A stretch of 64,000 nt of DNA from Rubripirellula reticaptiva (GTDB lineage: Bacteria > Planctomycetota > Planctomycetia > Pirellulales > Pirellulaceae), in NCBI RefSeq assembly GCF_007860175.1, contig NZ_SJPX01000005.1, positions 248,001-312,000 of the forward strand, given 5' to 3'. The position numbers and the translations under genes were made by a program. Shown here piece after piece: positions 10,301 through 22,300 of the stretch (position 1 is the stretch's first letter; each line of letters opens with the position of its first letter). The notes below the pieces were generated by a model, which was given only the letters and a program-made list of their open reading frames with translations, was not told the origin of the DNA and did not search any database.

Positions 10301-13300
10301 CTCGCGTTGAGCCAGAACTCGCGAACGGAATCGGCAAACGGCGCGCTGTCGTACACCAATACGACGCTGATGCGATCTGGTCACGCGCTACCGATGCGAA
10401 AGGACCAAGATGCGTTCACCAGCGCCACCGGCGACTACTTGGATCTGTATTCGACCAACGACGGCGACTCGGGAATGCGAGTGATCCTGCCGGGCACGAC
10501 CGGCACTCGCAACACATTCTATGTACGCGTCCGAAGTGCAAATCCGACAGCCAACTACACCACGCTGGCAGGTATCAACAGCAGCCTGATCGCGGGCGGC
10601 AAAACGTCCGGCGGATATCAACTGCAACTTCGTTTGCGAGAAACCGACGAGTTCTCGGGCAGTGTGGTTCGTTACGCTGATTTGCGTTACGCCACGACTG
10701 CAATCCTGGCAACAGGCTTGCCCGCCCACTCTCCCATCGCGGGCGAACTGAATCACCCCGGCGGTTTGCTTGACCTGGGAAGCCTCGCCAATACGGACCG
10801 CGGCGCGGTCTCGGCCAGTGGTGTGTTTTCTGCAAACAACGGTACGTCGCCACCCGACGTCTATACCTTCACGGTCAACCGCGATGGGCTGCAAGGCCTC
10901 CGACCAACGACCAACAATATCTCTTTGATGATCGACGTCGACTATGCCGATGGTTTAACGCGCCCCAACACAAGCGCGTACTTGTTTGACGGCACAACGT
11001 TGATCGCGATCGGTACCGATTCGAACATCTCGGACGACCGTTTGACACCGATTATTCCCGGACAACCTTCAACGGCGACCGATGGATCGCGCGGATCCTT
11101 TGGTTCGCGTGATGCGTATATCGGACCGATCGAATTGTCACCCGACGGCGACTACCAACTGGTTCTGGCTGGACCGGAACAGGTTCCGGCTGACATGGCA
11201 CAATTCTTCAATGCCAACGCGGCCAACACGCTGGCACGACTGGAGCCAATCGATTCGGCAGTTCGAATCATCGATGACCGATTCGATTATGACCCCGGTA
11301 ACGGCGCCGACCAGACGCCCGTTCCATCAGTTGTCCAAGGCCCCCAAGCGTTGCAAGTTGGCTTTGCCGATGACGGCAGCAATATCGTTCCGTGGCAATT
11401 CGGCGACATTCCGCTGATAACGTTCCGCGAAGATGCGAATACCACCGGGCAAGCCCGAATCTCAATCTACAACCCGTTGACCGGTCGCCACGACGCGATC
11501 ATCGAAGACTTCACGACTGGTGCCAACATTGGCGCAGTCGCTCAGTCGACCGACGGACGAATCATTGCCATCGGCAACCGTGGCAACGCGGCGACGCAGA
11601 ACGACGGCAACACGTCGAACACCTATTCGGTTTCGTCAGAAGGCGTGGTAACGGCGCTAGCAAGCACTGGCATCGCAACGTACGAGTTCTTCCGAACTAC
11701 TGGGGCAAACCCGGCCAACACGAACCGGTTAGACAACGAGGGAACCGAGTTCGTCAGCATGGCGTTCTACAACAGCCCGACCAACGAAAACCGTTTTCTC
11801 TACGGCGTAGCCAATCGCGGGCCGTTCGATGGCATGACAGTCGGCACCGACCCAGCCAACGGCAATAACGTCAACGGCCCCGGCGAATTGCGAGACGCCG
11901 ACAACATGATCTACTTGCTTGACGCCGCCACCGGTGAAGCAATTAGCCGCCGTAACCGGAACATGATTGGCGGTTTCGAATCGTCCGATCCGCTGGACTT
12001 TGATTTGCGGAACGATTTCAACGGCAACAACAGCGGCAACCCGTACTTTCCCGACGAAACACCTTGGGCCGGTACAAACGTTGTCGCGCAGGTTCAGATT
12101 CCCAAAATTTCACCAGCCACCTTGCTGCCGACGGGAAATGTAACATCGCTGGTCACTGCGGTCGGCGATGCCAACACGTTGTACGCATTCACCGACAGCG
12201 GTGCGGTTTGGGAAATGACCATTCGCACCAACGCGGGCGGTCTATACAACGCGGGTGACATTGAAGGTTTCCCGACGCTGATCGTCGATCCGACGCTTGC
12301 CCAAATCATCGCGGACTCGGGCGGCAACGCAATTCAGTTTGAACAGATCACTCGCGGTCCAGCCAACTTTGTTGACGCCGCCAACGATCCAATCGGGATC
12401 AGCGGCCTGTACTACGGTGTCGGTCGCCAAGTTGGCGAAGCTGACGCAGTGCGCCGCTTCTATGCGATTGACTTGGCAGCCCAAACGACTCAGCCGATCC
12501 TAGCATTCGGGGGTGACTCGGTTGCCGTCGATAACAACCAAGCAGCAGGCGAGTTCGCGGGACTGTTCTTCAGCCCGCTGGATCAATCGTTGTGGCACAT
12601 CACCGACACCGAACGCACGACGGTCGGACACGGCATGGGTGCACTTACCGATCGGCCGTCGGTTATCGGTGGCGGATCGATCCGCTTCGGGTTCGACGCG
12701 CTCAACGACGACTACAACCACTTGTCGACCGACATTGTCAGCGGTGACTCGGACGGCAACAACGACTTGGACGCCGACGATCTGCAAGGATTCAGCGGAT
12801 ACAACTTCATCGGTGGTGCGCACGGCAGCGTGCAAAGTAACACGTTGAATTTGGCCGGATTTTCGTCCGACGATTTGCCGACGTTGTACTTCACCTACTT
12901 GCTTAACAGCGAAAATGTCAACGCCGACGATGATCCGACCGGCGGATTCAACGCTGACGGTTTGGACGACGTGATGCGTGATTCGTTGCGAGTCTCAGTA
13001 GCGGGCGAAGACGGCATCTGGCGTCTGGTCGCGACCAACAACATGGACGACAACATCAATGGTCGCGTCTGGGACGACAGCCGCGGCAACGTTCATGAAT
13101 ACGATCCCGTCGGCAGCAATGGTTACACGGACGTTGCCGACCAGCGTTTCGTCCAGGAATTGTTCGATGGCGACGTTTTCCGCCAAGCGAGAATTGACCT
13201 GGGACCATGGGCGGGCCAAGAGAACGTTCAGATCCGATTCGATTTCTCGACAGCCGGCGAAGCTCGTCCGGACCAAAGCGAAATTCAAGCGTTGCCAGGC

Positions 13301-16300
13301 GACCAAATCCTTGACGGTCACTCGTTAACGCTGACCGGGTTGATGCCCGACGCAGCGGTAACGAACCAAGGCGACGCGTTAACCAACCAGATTCGCACAT
13401 TTGAATTTAACCAAGGTTTGGTCGTTCAAATGCCATCGGGTGCGCAAGTGATCGCTGCAGGCGGGATCGAGTTGACTCGTCCGAATGGCACTCGCATCGC
13501 CATCTTGTCGCAAACTGCGCAGGCCAACGGAGTAATCGTCCAGGCAACCGATTCGCCCGAACAAGTGGCGACTCGTGTGGCCAACATGATCGGCGGCACA
13601 GCAGTTCGCAGCACATCGCATCCGTCGTGGGTCGGTTTCACCGCCGAGGCGGCTGTAGGTGGATACAACTTCGGAACCGTCAATGCTCTAATCGTCGGTA
13701 CACCCAACGTTTCGGGTGCCGCCGACACGATCATTCCCATCAACATTGGCATGACCGAGATCGAAGTTCGCGATGCCATCCAACAAGCATTCGCCGACAC
13801 GATTCACTATGCCGACGCACCAGCCAGTTTGGCGGCGTTCCCGGTTGTAGGAAACACTAGCGCCGTCCGAATTTACGATCTAGCGATTTCACAAACGTCG
13901 ACGACCAATCCGGTTTCGACCCCTGGCAACGACACGATTGCAACGGCCCAAAGTCTGGACGGAAACGCTTGGACATTGCAGACCAATGTTGATATCACCA
14001 ACAGCACCACGCGGCCTCACCAAACGATCAATGGAATCGGCGACAACACGTACGATTACTTCTCGTTCACGGTGCAGAATGCTGGCGATACCGCCACGTT
14101 CGACATTGACGCCGGTGCATTCGACACGGAACTGCACTTGTACGACGCGGCGGGCACCCCGCTGAACGGGAACGACGACGCCGGTGGTGACAGCGGTTCG
14201 ACCAGCAACCTGGACTCGTTCATAACCCATACGTTCACCGCGCCGGGCACCTACATCATCGGAGTCGCTGCGTTCCCATCGAGCACCACCGCGGGCGGAA
14301 TCACCGGATCACCGGTGCCGAACGGCGGTTTCTATCGATTGCATGTATCGCTTGACGGTGCACCGGTGACCAATGTTTCCGGACGTGCATTCACGTTGAT
14401 CAATGGCGAAAACGCGGGTGGTTCAAATCTGCCGGGCGCCGAGTTTGGTGTGTACACCGGCGGCAATGGTCTGAATGATTTGCTGCGCGCGGGTGAACGG
14501 TCCCGTGGACTCGGCGGTGACATGGGCGTCTACATCGACGACATCATCATCGGCTTGGCGGACCGAGGCGAAAGCTTCACCAATAGCACGCAAGGCACCG
14601 CGCTGGTCGACGATCCGTTCTTCGAACCATTGTTCTATGACGCCCTTCGTGATGAAACGCGACCGATCAGCGTCGAAATCACCGAAGGTGCCTACCAAAT
14701 CGAATTCCGACTTGGTCGCGAATACCTTGGCGACGACAACACAGGCAAAGACGCTCGCGTTCAAATCAACGAACGTTTGGCCGAAGGTTTCAACATCATC
14801 GTCGAGCACACCGGTGCCGAAATTGTTGATGGCGACACCTTCACGCTGTCCAACGGATCCGAAACGCTAACGTTTGAATTCAACGACGTCACGATCGCCG
14901 CGTTGACATCGACGCCTTCGCCAACGAACGTCTCGATCGATTACCTGGTGTCCGACACCGCCGGCGACATTGCGGACCGAATCCGCAACGCGATCAACAG
15001 CTCGTCGGTTCAATCGGTCCTAGGTGCCGAGGCGACCTCGAGCAGTGGCGAACGGAATGATCCGACGGACCCAACGATCTTGATTCACGGTTACCTGGCT
15101 GCGACCGCACTGGGCGGAATCAACTTGGCATCGCCACAGAGCGGCCAAACCCACCTGACCGGTGTCGTTACCGGTGGCAACATCGTCCGCGGCGTCGATA
15201 ACGGCGACAGAAATCGGACTCGCGACCAAGGTGTCTTCATTGTCGATTCGAACGTGATTAGCTTCTCGTCCGATACGGCCGTCGACATCTCAGCCGGCGA
15301 AGTGACTCCGGGCGTCAAGGTTCCCGGCGAGGGCAACCGGCCAAAACCGGGTGCAGTGATGAACCTGCCAACGCTCTCAAATGAAGACTTGGTGCATGGC
15401 GCGGTTGTGCAAAACAACTTGCTGATCAGCAACGGTACTGGTATCAACCTCACCGGCAATCCAGCAGACGGCGGACCGAACGTCTATTCGCGAATCCTCA
15501 ACAACACGATCTACAACTCGGATGTCGGTATCGACATCGGCAACCGGGCTGCACCGACGTTGCTGAACAACGTGTTGATCGACAATGGCATCGGACTTCG
15601 TGGCACCAACGAAGGCCCGACGGTCATTCGCGCCACGGTCTATAGCGGTAACGGACAGAACTCAGTTGGATTGGGCGGCACAGGCACTGAAGCGATCGTC
15701 AATCCGGCCGGCCCGCTGTTCGTTAATCCGAGCGACGCGAATTTTGGTTTGTCAGCTGGCAACCCGAACTTTTATCCAGCCGCAGGCAGCGTCTTGATCG
15801 ACAGCAGCATCGGCAGCCAACTGGATCGCACGTCGATCATCGACGTCAAAGACTCGCTTGGCATCCCTCGCAGCCCGATCGTTGTCACCCAGCGTGACTT
15901 GGCAGGCCAGATTCGTGGCGACGGTGCAACGACATCCGGACAAGGCAGCAACGTCGACATCGACCGTGGTGCACTGGACCGATCCGACTCGATCGGTCCA
16001 ACCGCTGTGATCATCGTTCCTGGCGATAACGACACCGACTTCATCGACATCGATCGCACCAACACGTTCTTGCAATTGAGCGAAGGTGTTTTCAACTTCT
16101 TTGAAGTCTTGATCAACGACGGATCAGGCATGGGCCCCAACTCGGGCACGATCACGCCTGACCAAGTCGTATTGATCGAAAACGGTCGCGAACTTGTCGC
16201 GGGAACCGAATACACGTTCGCTTACAACGTGGCCAATCGCACCATGCGATTGACGCCTGCGGCAGGAATTTGGCGTCCAGATGCGGTTTATGAAATCGTG

Positions 16301-19300
16301 ATGCTGAACGAACTGCTAACCCTGCCCGACAGCAGTACGATCAACCCGATCGCTGACTTGGCTGGCAACCGTTTGCAACCAAACCGCGCCGATGGACAGA
16401 CTCGGTTCACGATTGTAATGCCCGACGTCGACCTGGACTTCGGCGACTCGACCACCGCGACCGACACCTACCGATCGCTGTTTGACAACAACGGTGCCCG
16501 TCACGCGCTGGTGAACGAAGAATCGCCTCGACTGGGCAAGTACGTTGACGGCGAAACCGATCCAACCGGTGTCGACTCGGACGATGCCGCAGCGATTCTG
16601 TTGATCGACGGCAACGTTCGCGAAGCGGGTGATGGACCGTTCGTGATCGCTCCTGCTGGTTCCGACGTCACGATCACGTTGGCGACCGCACCTGCCGTTG
16701 GCGACAACATCTCGGTCGCTGCCAACGGATTCACAGCGACTTTCGAATTGGTCGTCGCGGGTGGCTCGGTCGCAGCCGGACGCATTCCAGTCGAATACCC
16801 AGCTGGCGCAACGCTTGCAGAAATCACCGATCTGCTAAGCGACAAGATGGCCGTCGAATTGCTCGCACGAAACGTGCAAGCGGTACCGGACCATGTCGTG
16901 GGAACTACCGTTATCACTTTGGTCGCACAAGAAGACGAAGACGGTGTCTTCATCGGTTCGTTCGACGTGCCCGGCAGCGGCACGATCACGGGTGTCTTCT
17001 TGGACCCGATCACTGGCGAAGTGACCAGTTTCTTAAACCCACTCGCCCCCGGTGGATCCGAACTGTTCGTCGAAGCCAGTGGCGCAGGTCTGTTGGACGC
17101 ATGGGTCGACTTCAACGGCGACGGCGATTTCAACGACGTCGGCGAACAAGTTCTGACCAACGAAGCAGTAGTCGGCGGATTCAATTCGGTGACATTGTTC
17201 ACTCCTGCGAATGCGCAGGTCGCGAACAACGCAGCCTTGTCGGGTTACACAAGGGCTCGGTTCCGCTTGAGCACGGATGGGAACTTGGGACCGAACGGAT
17301 TGGCTGTCGATGGTGAAGTCGAAGATTACGAAGTCGTGGTCGCACAGGCTGCTTTGCCAGTCGCGGGCGATGATGCTTACACGTTCGACGAAGACGTCTT
17401 GTTGGACCAGTCCGCAGGCGGCCAAGGAGTTGCAATCAATGACAACGATGCGGGTGCGACCAACATCGTTTACCAAGTGGTTGATGGGCCAATCTATGGC
17501 ACACTGACGCTTGACCCGGTCACCGGACAATTCAAGTATCAGCCCGACCCAGACTTCTTTGGTGATGACTCGTTTACCTATCGAATCGAAGCCTTGCAAA
17601 CGGCTGGCTCAGCGATGTATCCGGTTCGCAGCGAACTGGCGACGGTGTCTTTGACGGTCACGCCAGTCAACGATGTTCCGCTAGCGATTGACAATGCGTT
17701 TGTCACCACGGAATTCAGTGACACCAACACGGCCAGCACGGTTACGATCACCAAGGCACAATTGTTGGCCGGGGCGTTGCCGCAAGATGACGCTCTGTTG
17801 CGAACGGCACCTTGGGACGAAATGGAACAAACGTTGTCGGTCATCCAGATCAACATCCTGGACGCGACCGGAACCAGCGTCGAAATCGTTCCAATGGACA
17901 GCACGTTTGTACCGCAAGATGGCAATCACGTTGGCACGGCCTACGTCAGTGACGGACTCGGCGGATTCGTCGAATCGGGCACTTACACGGTGACGGTCAC
18001 TGGCAACCAAGTCGTCACGGTCGTCTACGTTCCGGCCGCCCAGTACAACGAAGATAACCCGCGAACGGGCGGCACACCGTCGCTTGACGGATTCACCTTC
18101 ACGGTGGCCGACGATGGCAAGACGACGCTACCCAACGGCAATGCAGCCTCGCCAGCACTATCGCCGGAAATCACAACAGCCGATGTCACGATCCAAGTGC
18201 GTCCGCAAAACGACTCGCCGGTCGCGAACACCGATACGATCCCGTCGGCGAGTTTGACACCGGGACCTGTCGAAGGCGTCGACTTTGTCATCCCAGTCAC
18301 GTTCTTGTTGTCCAACGACACAGCCGGCCCGACCGGTGCAAACGGCACCGGCGCAACCGACGAAAACGGACCAGTCAATGGCAACGATGGCGTTGTGACC
18401 TTGGTCACGGAAGTACCAGCAGGCACGTTGCCGGCCGAATTCCCGGTTGGCTTCCAAGCGTTCCCGTTGACAACCGCAGCCGGCGGCACGGTCTCGTACG
18501 ATTCGGCGACGAACACGCTGATCTACACTCGCGACGAAGACTTCTATGGCGTCGACTCGTTCCAATACACGATCGTCGACGAAGGATTCGATGTCGCGAT
18601 CGATGGAACTCGCACCAGCCATCCGAAGTACCACACCGCAACGGTGAACTTGACAGTTGCACCGGTCAACGACGCGCCGAGCGCCGTCGATTACTCGGGG
18701 GAAACATTCGAGGACACGGCGCTGACCATCACAAAGACTCAGTTGATCGGTTCGGCAGCGGCGGATGCGTCAACGGCGCAAACCACCTCGCCACTTGACG
18801 AAACCAACCAAGTTCTTGAGATCACAGAACTGGACATCGATGGCGTCATCGTCACGGCTGCCAATGTCGTGGTCGGCCAAGCATACGCAACGGCAAACGG
18901 GACGATCGTCCCGAACTTCGGTAGCGACGGTTTCCTGATCGACTTGGTCTACACACCGGGTGCCGACTTCAATGCCGACAACCCGCTCGACGCGACTGCA
19001 CGACGACTCGATTCGTTCGGGTTCAAGGTTACCGATGATGGCATCTCGCCATTGCCGCAAGGCGGTGCGGATGTCCTCAACGCACCTGAATCAGCAACTG
19101 CAACGGCCCGAATCCTGGTCCGTCCAATCAACGACGCTCCTGTGGCGACCGACGATTTGGTCAGCGGCACCAGCGCCGATTGGTTGGCGTACTTTGCCGG
19201 ATTGGCAACTCCAGTCGCGGCTCCGGTGCCGACCGAAGACATTCCGTTTGTGATCCCACGCGACTTTGTGTTGGCGAACGATCGCAACTCACGTCTGGCC

Positions 19301-22300
19301 GGTGCTGACTTGATCGATGGCGTCAACGACGAACGTGACGGCACGAACGACAGCACTGACTTGACGATTACCGAGACGACCATCACGACGGCTCTTGGCA
19401 GCACCGTGACGTTCTTGGCCAACGGCGACCTGCAATACACGCCGGCAGCCAATGTTTACGGCTTGGACACGTTCGAGTACACGATCACAGACACTGGCAT
19501 CGACGAAGACGGTTCAGGCAACCAAAACGCTGCTCCGCTTTCGCATGTTGCGACGATCACCGTCAACTTGGCGGCCGTCAACGACACACCGCTGCTCGAT
19601 CCAATCGCAGATCAAATTGCCATCGAAGACACGCCGTCGATCACGGTCGTCTTGTCCGGCATTGACGCGGGTGGTGGTCCAACCGAAGTGCAAGATTTAC
19701 GAGTTACTGCAACAAGCAGCAACACAGCACTGATGAACGATCCACAAGTCACATATACATCGGACGATGTGGCTGGCACGTTGACGTTGGTTCCGAACCT
19801 GAACGCCGCTGGAACGATCACCATCAGCGTGACGGTTGAAGATGCTGGCTTGGACGGTGATTTTGCCACCACGGCCGACAATCTAACGTTCACACAAACG
19901 TTCGACGTTCGTTTGCTCGCTCGCAACGACGCGCCGCTATCGGCGGACGACCTGATCAGTGCCACTTCACAGCGTTGGAATGACTTCTTTGGCGGTGCCG
20001 GTGCGGTACCCACCGAAGACATTCCGCTGGACATCCCGCGCGACTTCTTGTTCGGCACCAATCTGAATCCGAACAACGATACCAACGGACCGCTGACCGC
20101 GTTTGACGAACTCGACGGCACCAACGACGGTCAATTGACGATCCTGCAAGTACCAATCACCACGGCACTCGGCGGCAATGTGATCTTCCTGCCCAACGGC
20201 GACCTGCGTTATCTGCCACCTGCCAACCTGTCGGGTATCGATTCGTTCGAATACACGATCGTTGACCAAGGCATCGACGAGGCGACCGACGGAACGCGAA
20301 CTTTGGTTCCGATGATGTCGACTTCGACCGTGACGATCGACCTGTTGACGGTCAATGACCCACCCCTGATCGATCCGATTGCCAATGTCGTGATTCCCGA
20401 AGACACGCCGAGCCGCATCGTTGACTTCACTGGCATTGATGCCGGCGGCGATGAGACTCAGCCGATTCGCGTCACCACGCTCAGCAGCAATCAAACGCTG
20501 ATGAATAATCCGGTCGTCACCTACACGTCCGACAACGTATTCGGCTCGCTGGATCTGGTTCCGAACCCGAACCAAACCGGCACGACGGACATCACTGTTT
20601 TGGTCGAAGACGGCGGACTCGACGGCGACTTGTCGACACTGGCCGACAACGTGACCACCACGACCATGTTCACCGTCACCGTCACTTCGCTGAACGATGC
20701 ACCGGTTGCCAACGACGATACCGTTACGGCTGTCGAAGACACGCCGCTTGTGATTTCGATCGCATCATTGATCGCCAACGACTTCAACGGCCCCGCCAAT
20801 GCCACCGACGAATTGTCCGGTCTGAACGACGGCGATTTGACGATCCTGCAACAAGAAATCACGACCGCCTTGGGCGGCTCGGTGACCTTCTTGCCAGGCG
20901 GCAACTTGCAGTACACGCCACCGGCTGATGCATCGGGTGTGGACACGTTCGTCTACACGATCTTTGACGAAGGCGTCCAGCAAGACGAAAACCTGAACGG
21001 CACTGTGACGCCGCTTAGCGATTCGGCAACCGTCACGATCAACATCTCGCCCGTCAACGACGTGCCGACATTGAATCAACCCAACGCCGTCACGATGTTG
21101 GAAGACACCGTGCGACCAGTGGTGCTGACCGGAATCACCGCAGGCGGCGGCGAAAACCAGAACCTGCGAGTCACCGCGACCAGCAGCAACCTGACGTTGT
21201 TGCCGAATCCGGTCATCACCTACAACTCGCCCGACGCAAACGCGTCGTTCGACTTGGTGCCCAATGCAAATGCCTTTGGCGTTGCAGTCGTGACCGTTGT
21301 GGTCGAAGACGCTGGCTTGGACAACGACCTAGCGACGACCGCCGACAACTTGATGGTGACACGAACGTTTATCGTGCGAGTCAACGCCGTCAATGACGTG
21401 CCGCTGATTGACCCGATCGCCAATCAAGACATCGACGAAGACTCCGTTGGCCAAACCGTCTCGCTAACCGGCATCCTGGCCGGTGGTAACGAAGACCAAT
21501 CGCTGCGAGTGCTTGCCACCAGCGGCGACACAACTTTGGTGGCCAACCCAACGGTGACTTACAACTCACCGGCGAATAGCGGCACGCTGACGTTCGCTCC
21601 TGTCCAAGACCGCTTTGGTTCGACGAACATCACGGTGACGGTCGAAGACGCTGGACTAGACGGCGACTTTGCGACGGCCGCGGACAACCGAACGACAACT
21701 CGTACGTTCACGCTGACCATCAATCCGACCAACGACGAACCGACGCTCAATGCGATCGCCGACGTGACGCTTGATGAAGACGCGCCGCAGCAATCGATCA
21801 CCATCAACGGCATCACCGCCGGCCCGAACGAAACTCAAAACTTGCGAGTTCGTGCAACCAGCGACAATCCGTCCTTGGTGGCCAATCCGACGATCGACTA
21901 CACCTCGGACGATCCAACCGGCACGCTCAACTACGCTCTTGGTGCCGACCAATTCGGAACCGCGACCATCACGGTCACGGTCGAAGACGGCGGTGCCGAC
22001 AACGACTTGGTGACGTTGGCCGACAACTTGACGACTCAGCAAACGTTCGTCGTGTCGGTCAATCCGGTCAACGACGCCCCAACGATTCTGGCGATCGACG
22101 ACGTGACGCTACCAGAAGACTCGCCGGCGCAATTCGTTTCGCTCGCTGGCCTGACCGCCGGCGGCGGCGAAACGCAACCGCTGCGATTGTCGGTCACTAG
22201 CGACAACATCGCGTTGATCCCAACACCGACGATTAACCATGTCGACGGTGAAACGACCGGCTCGATCAACTACGCTCCGGTTGCAGACGGTTTCGGCTCG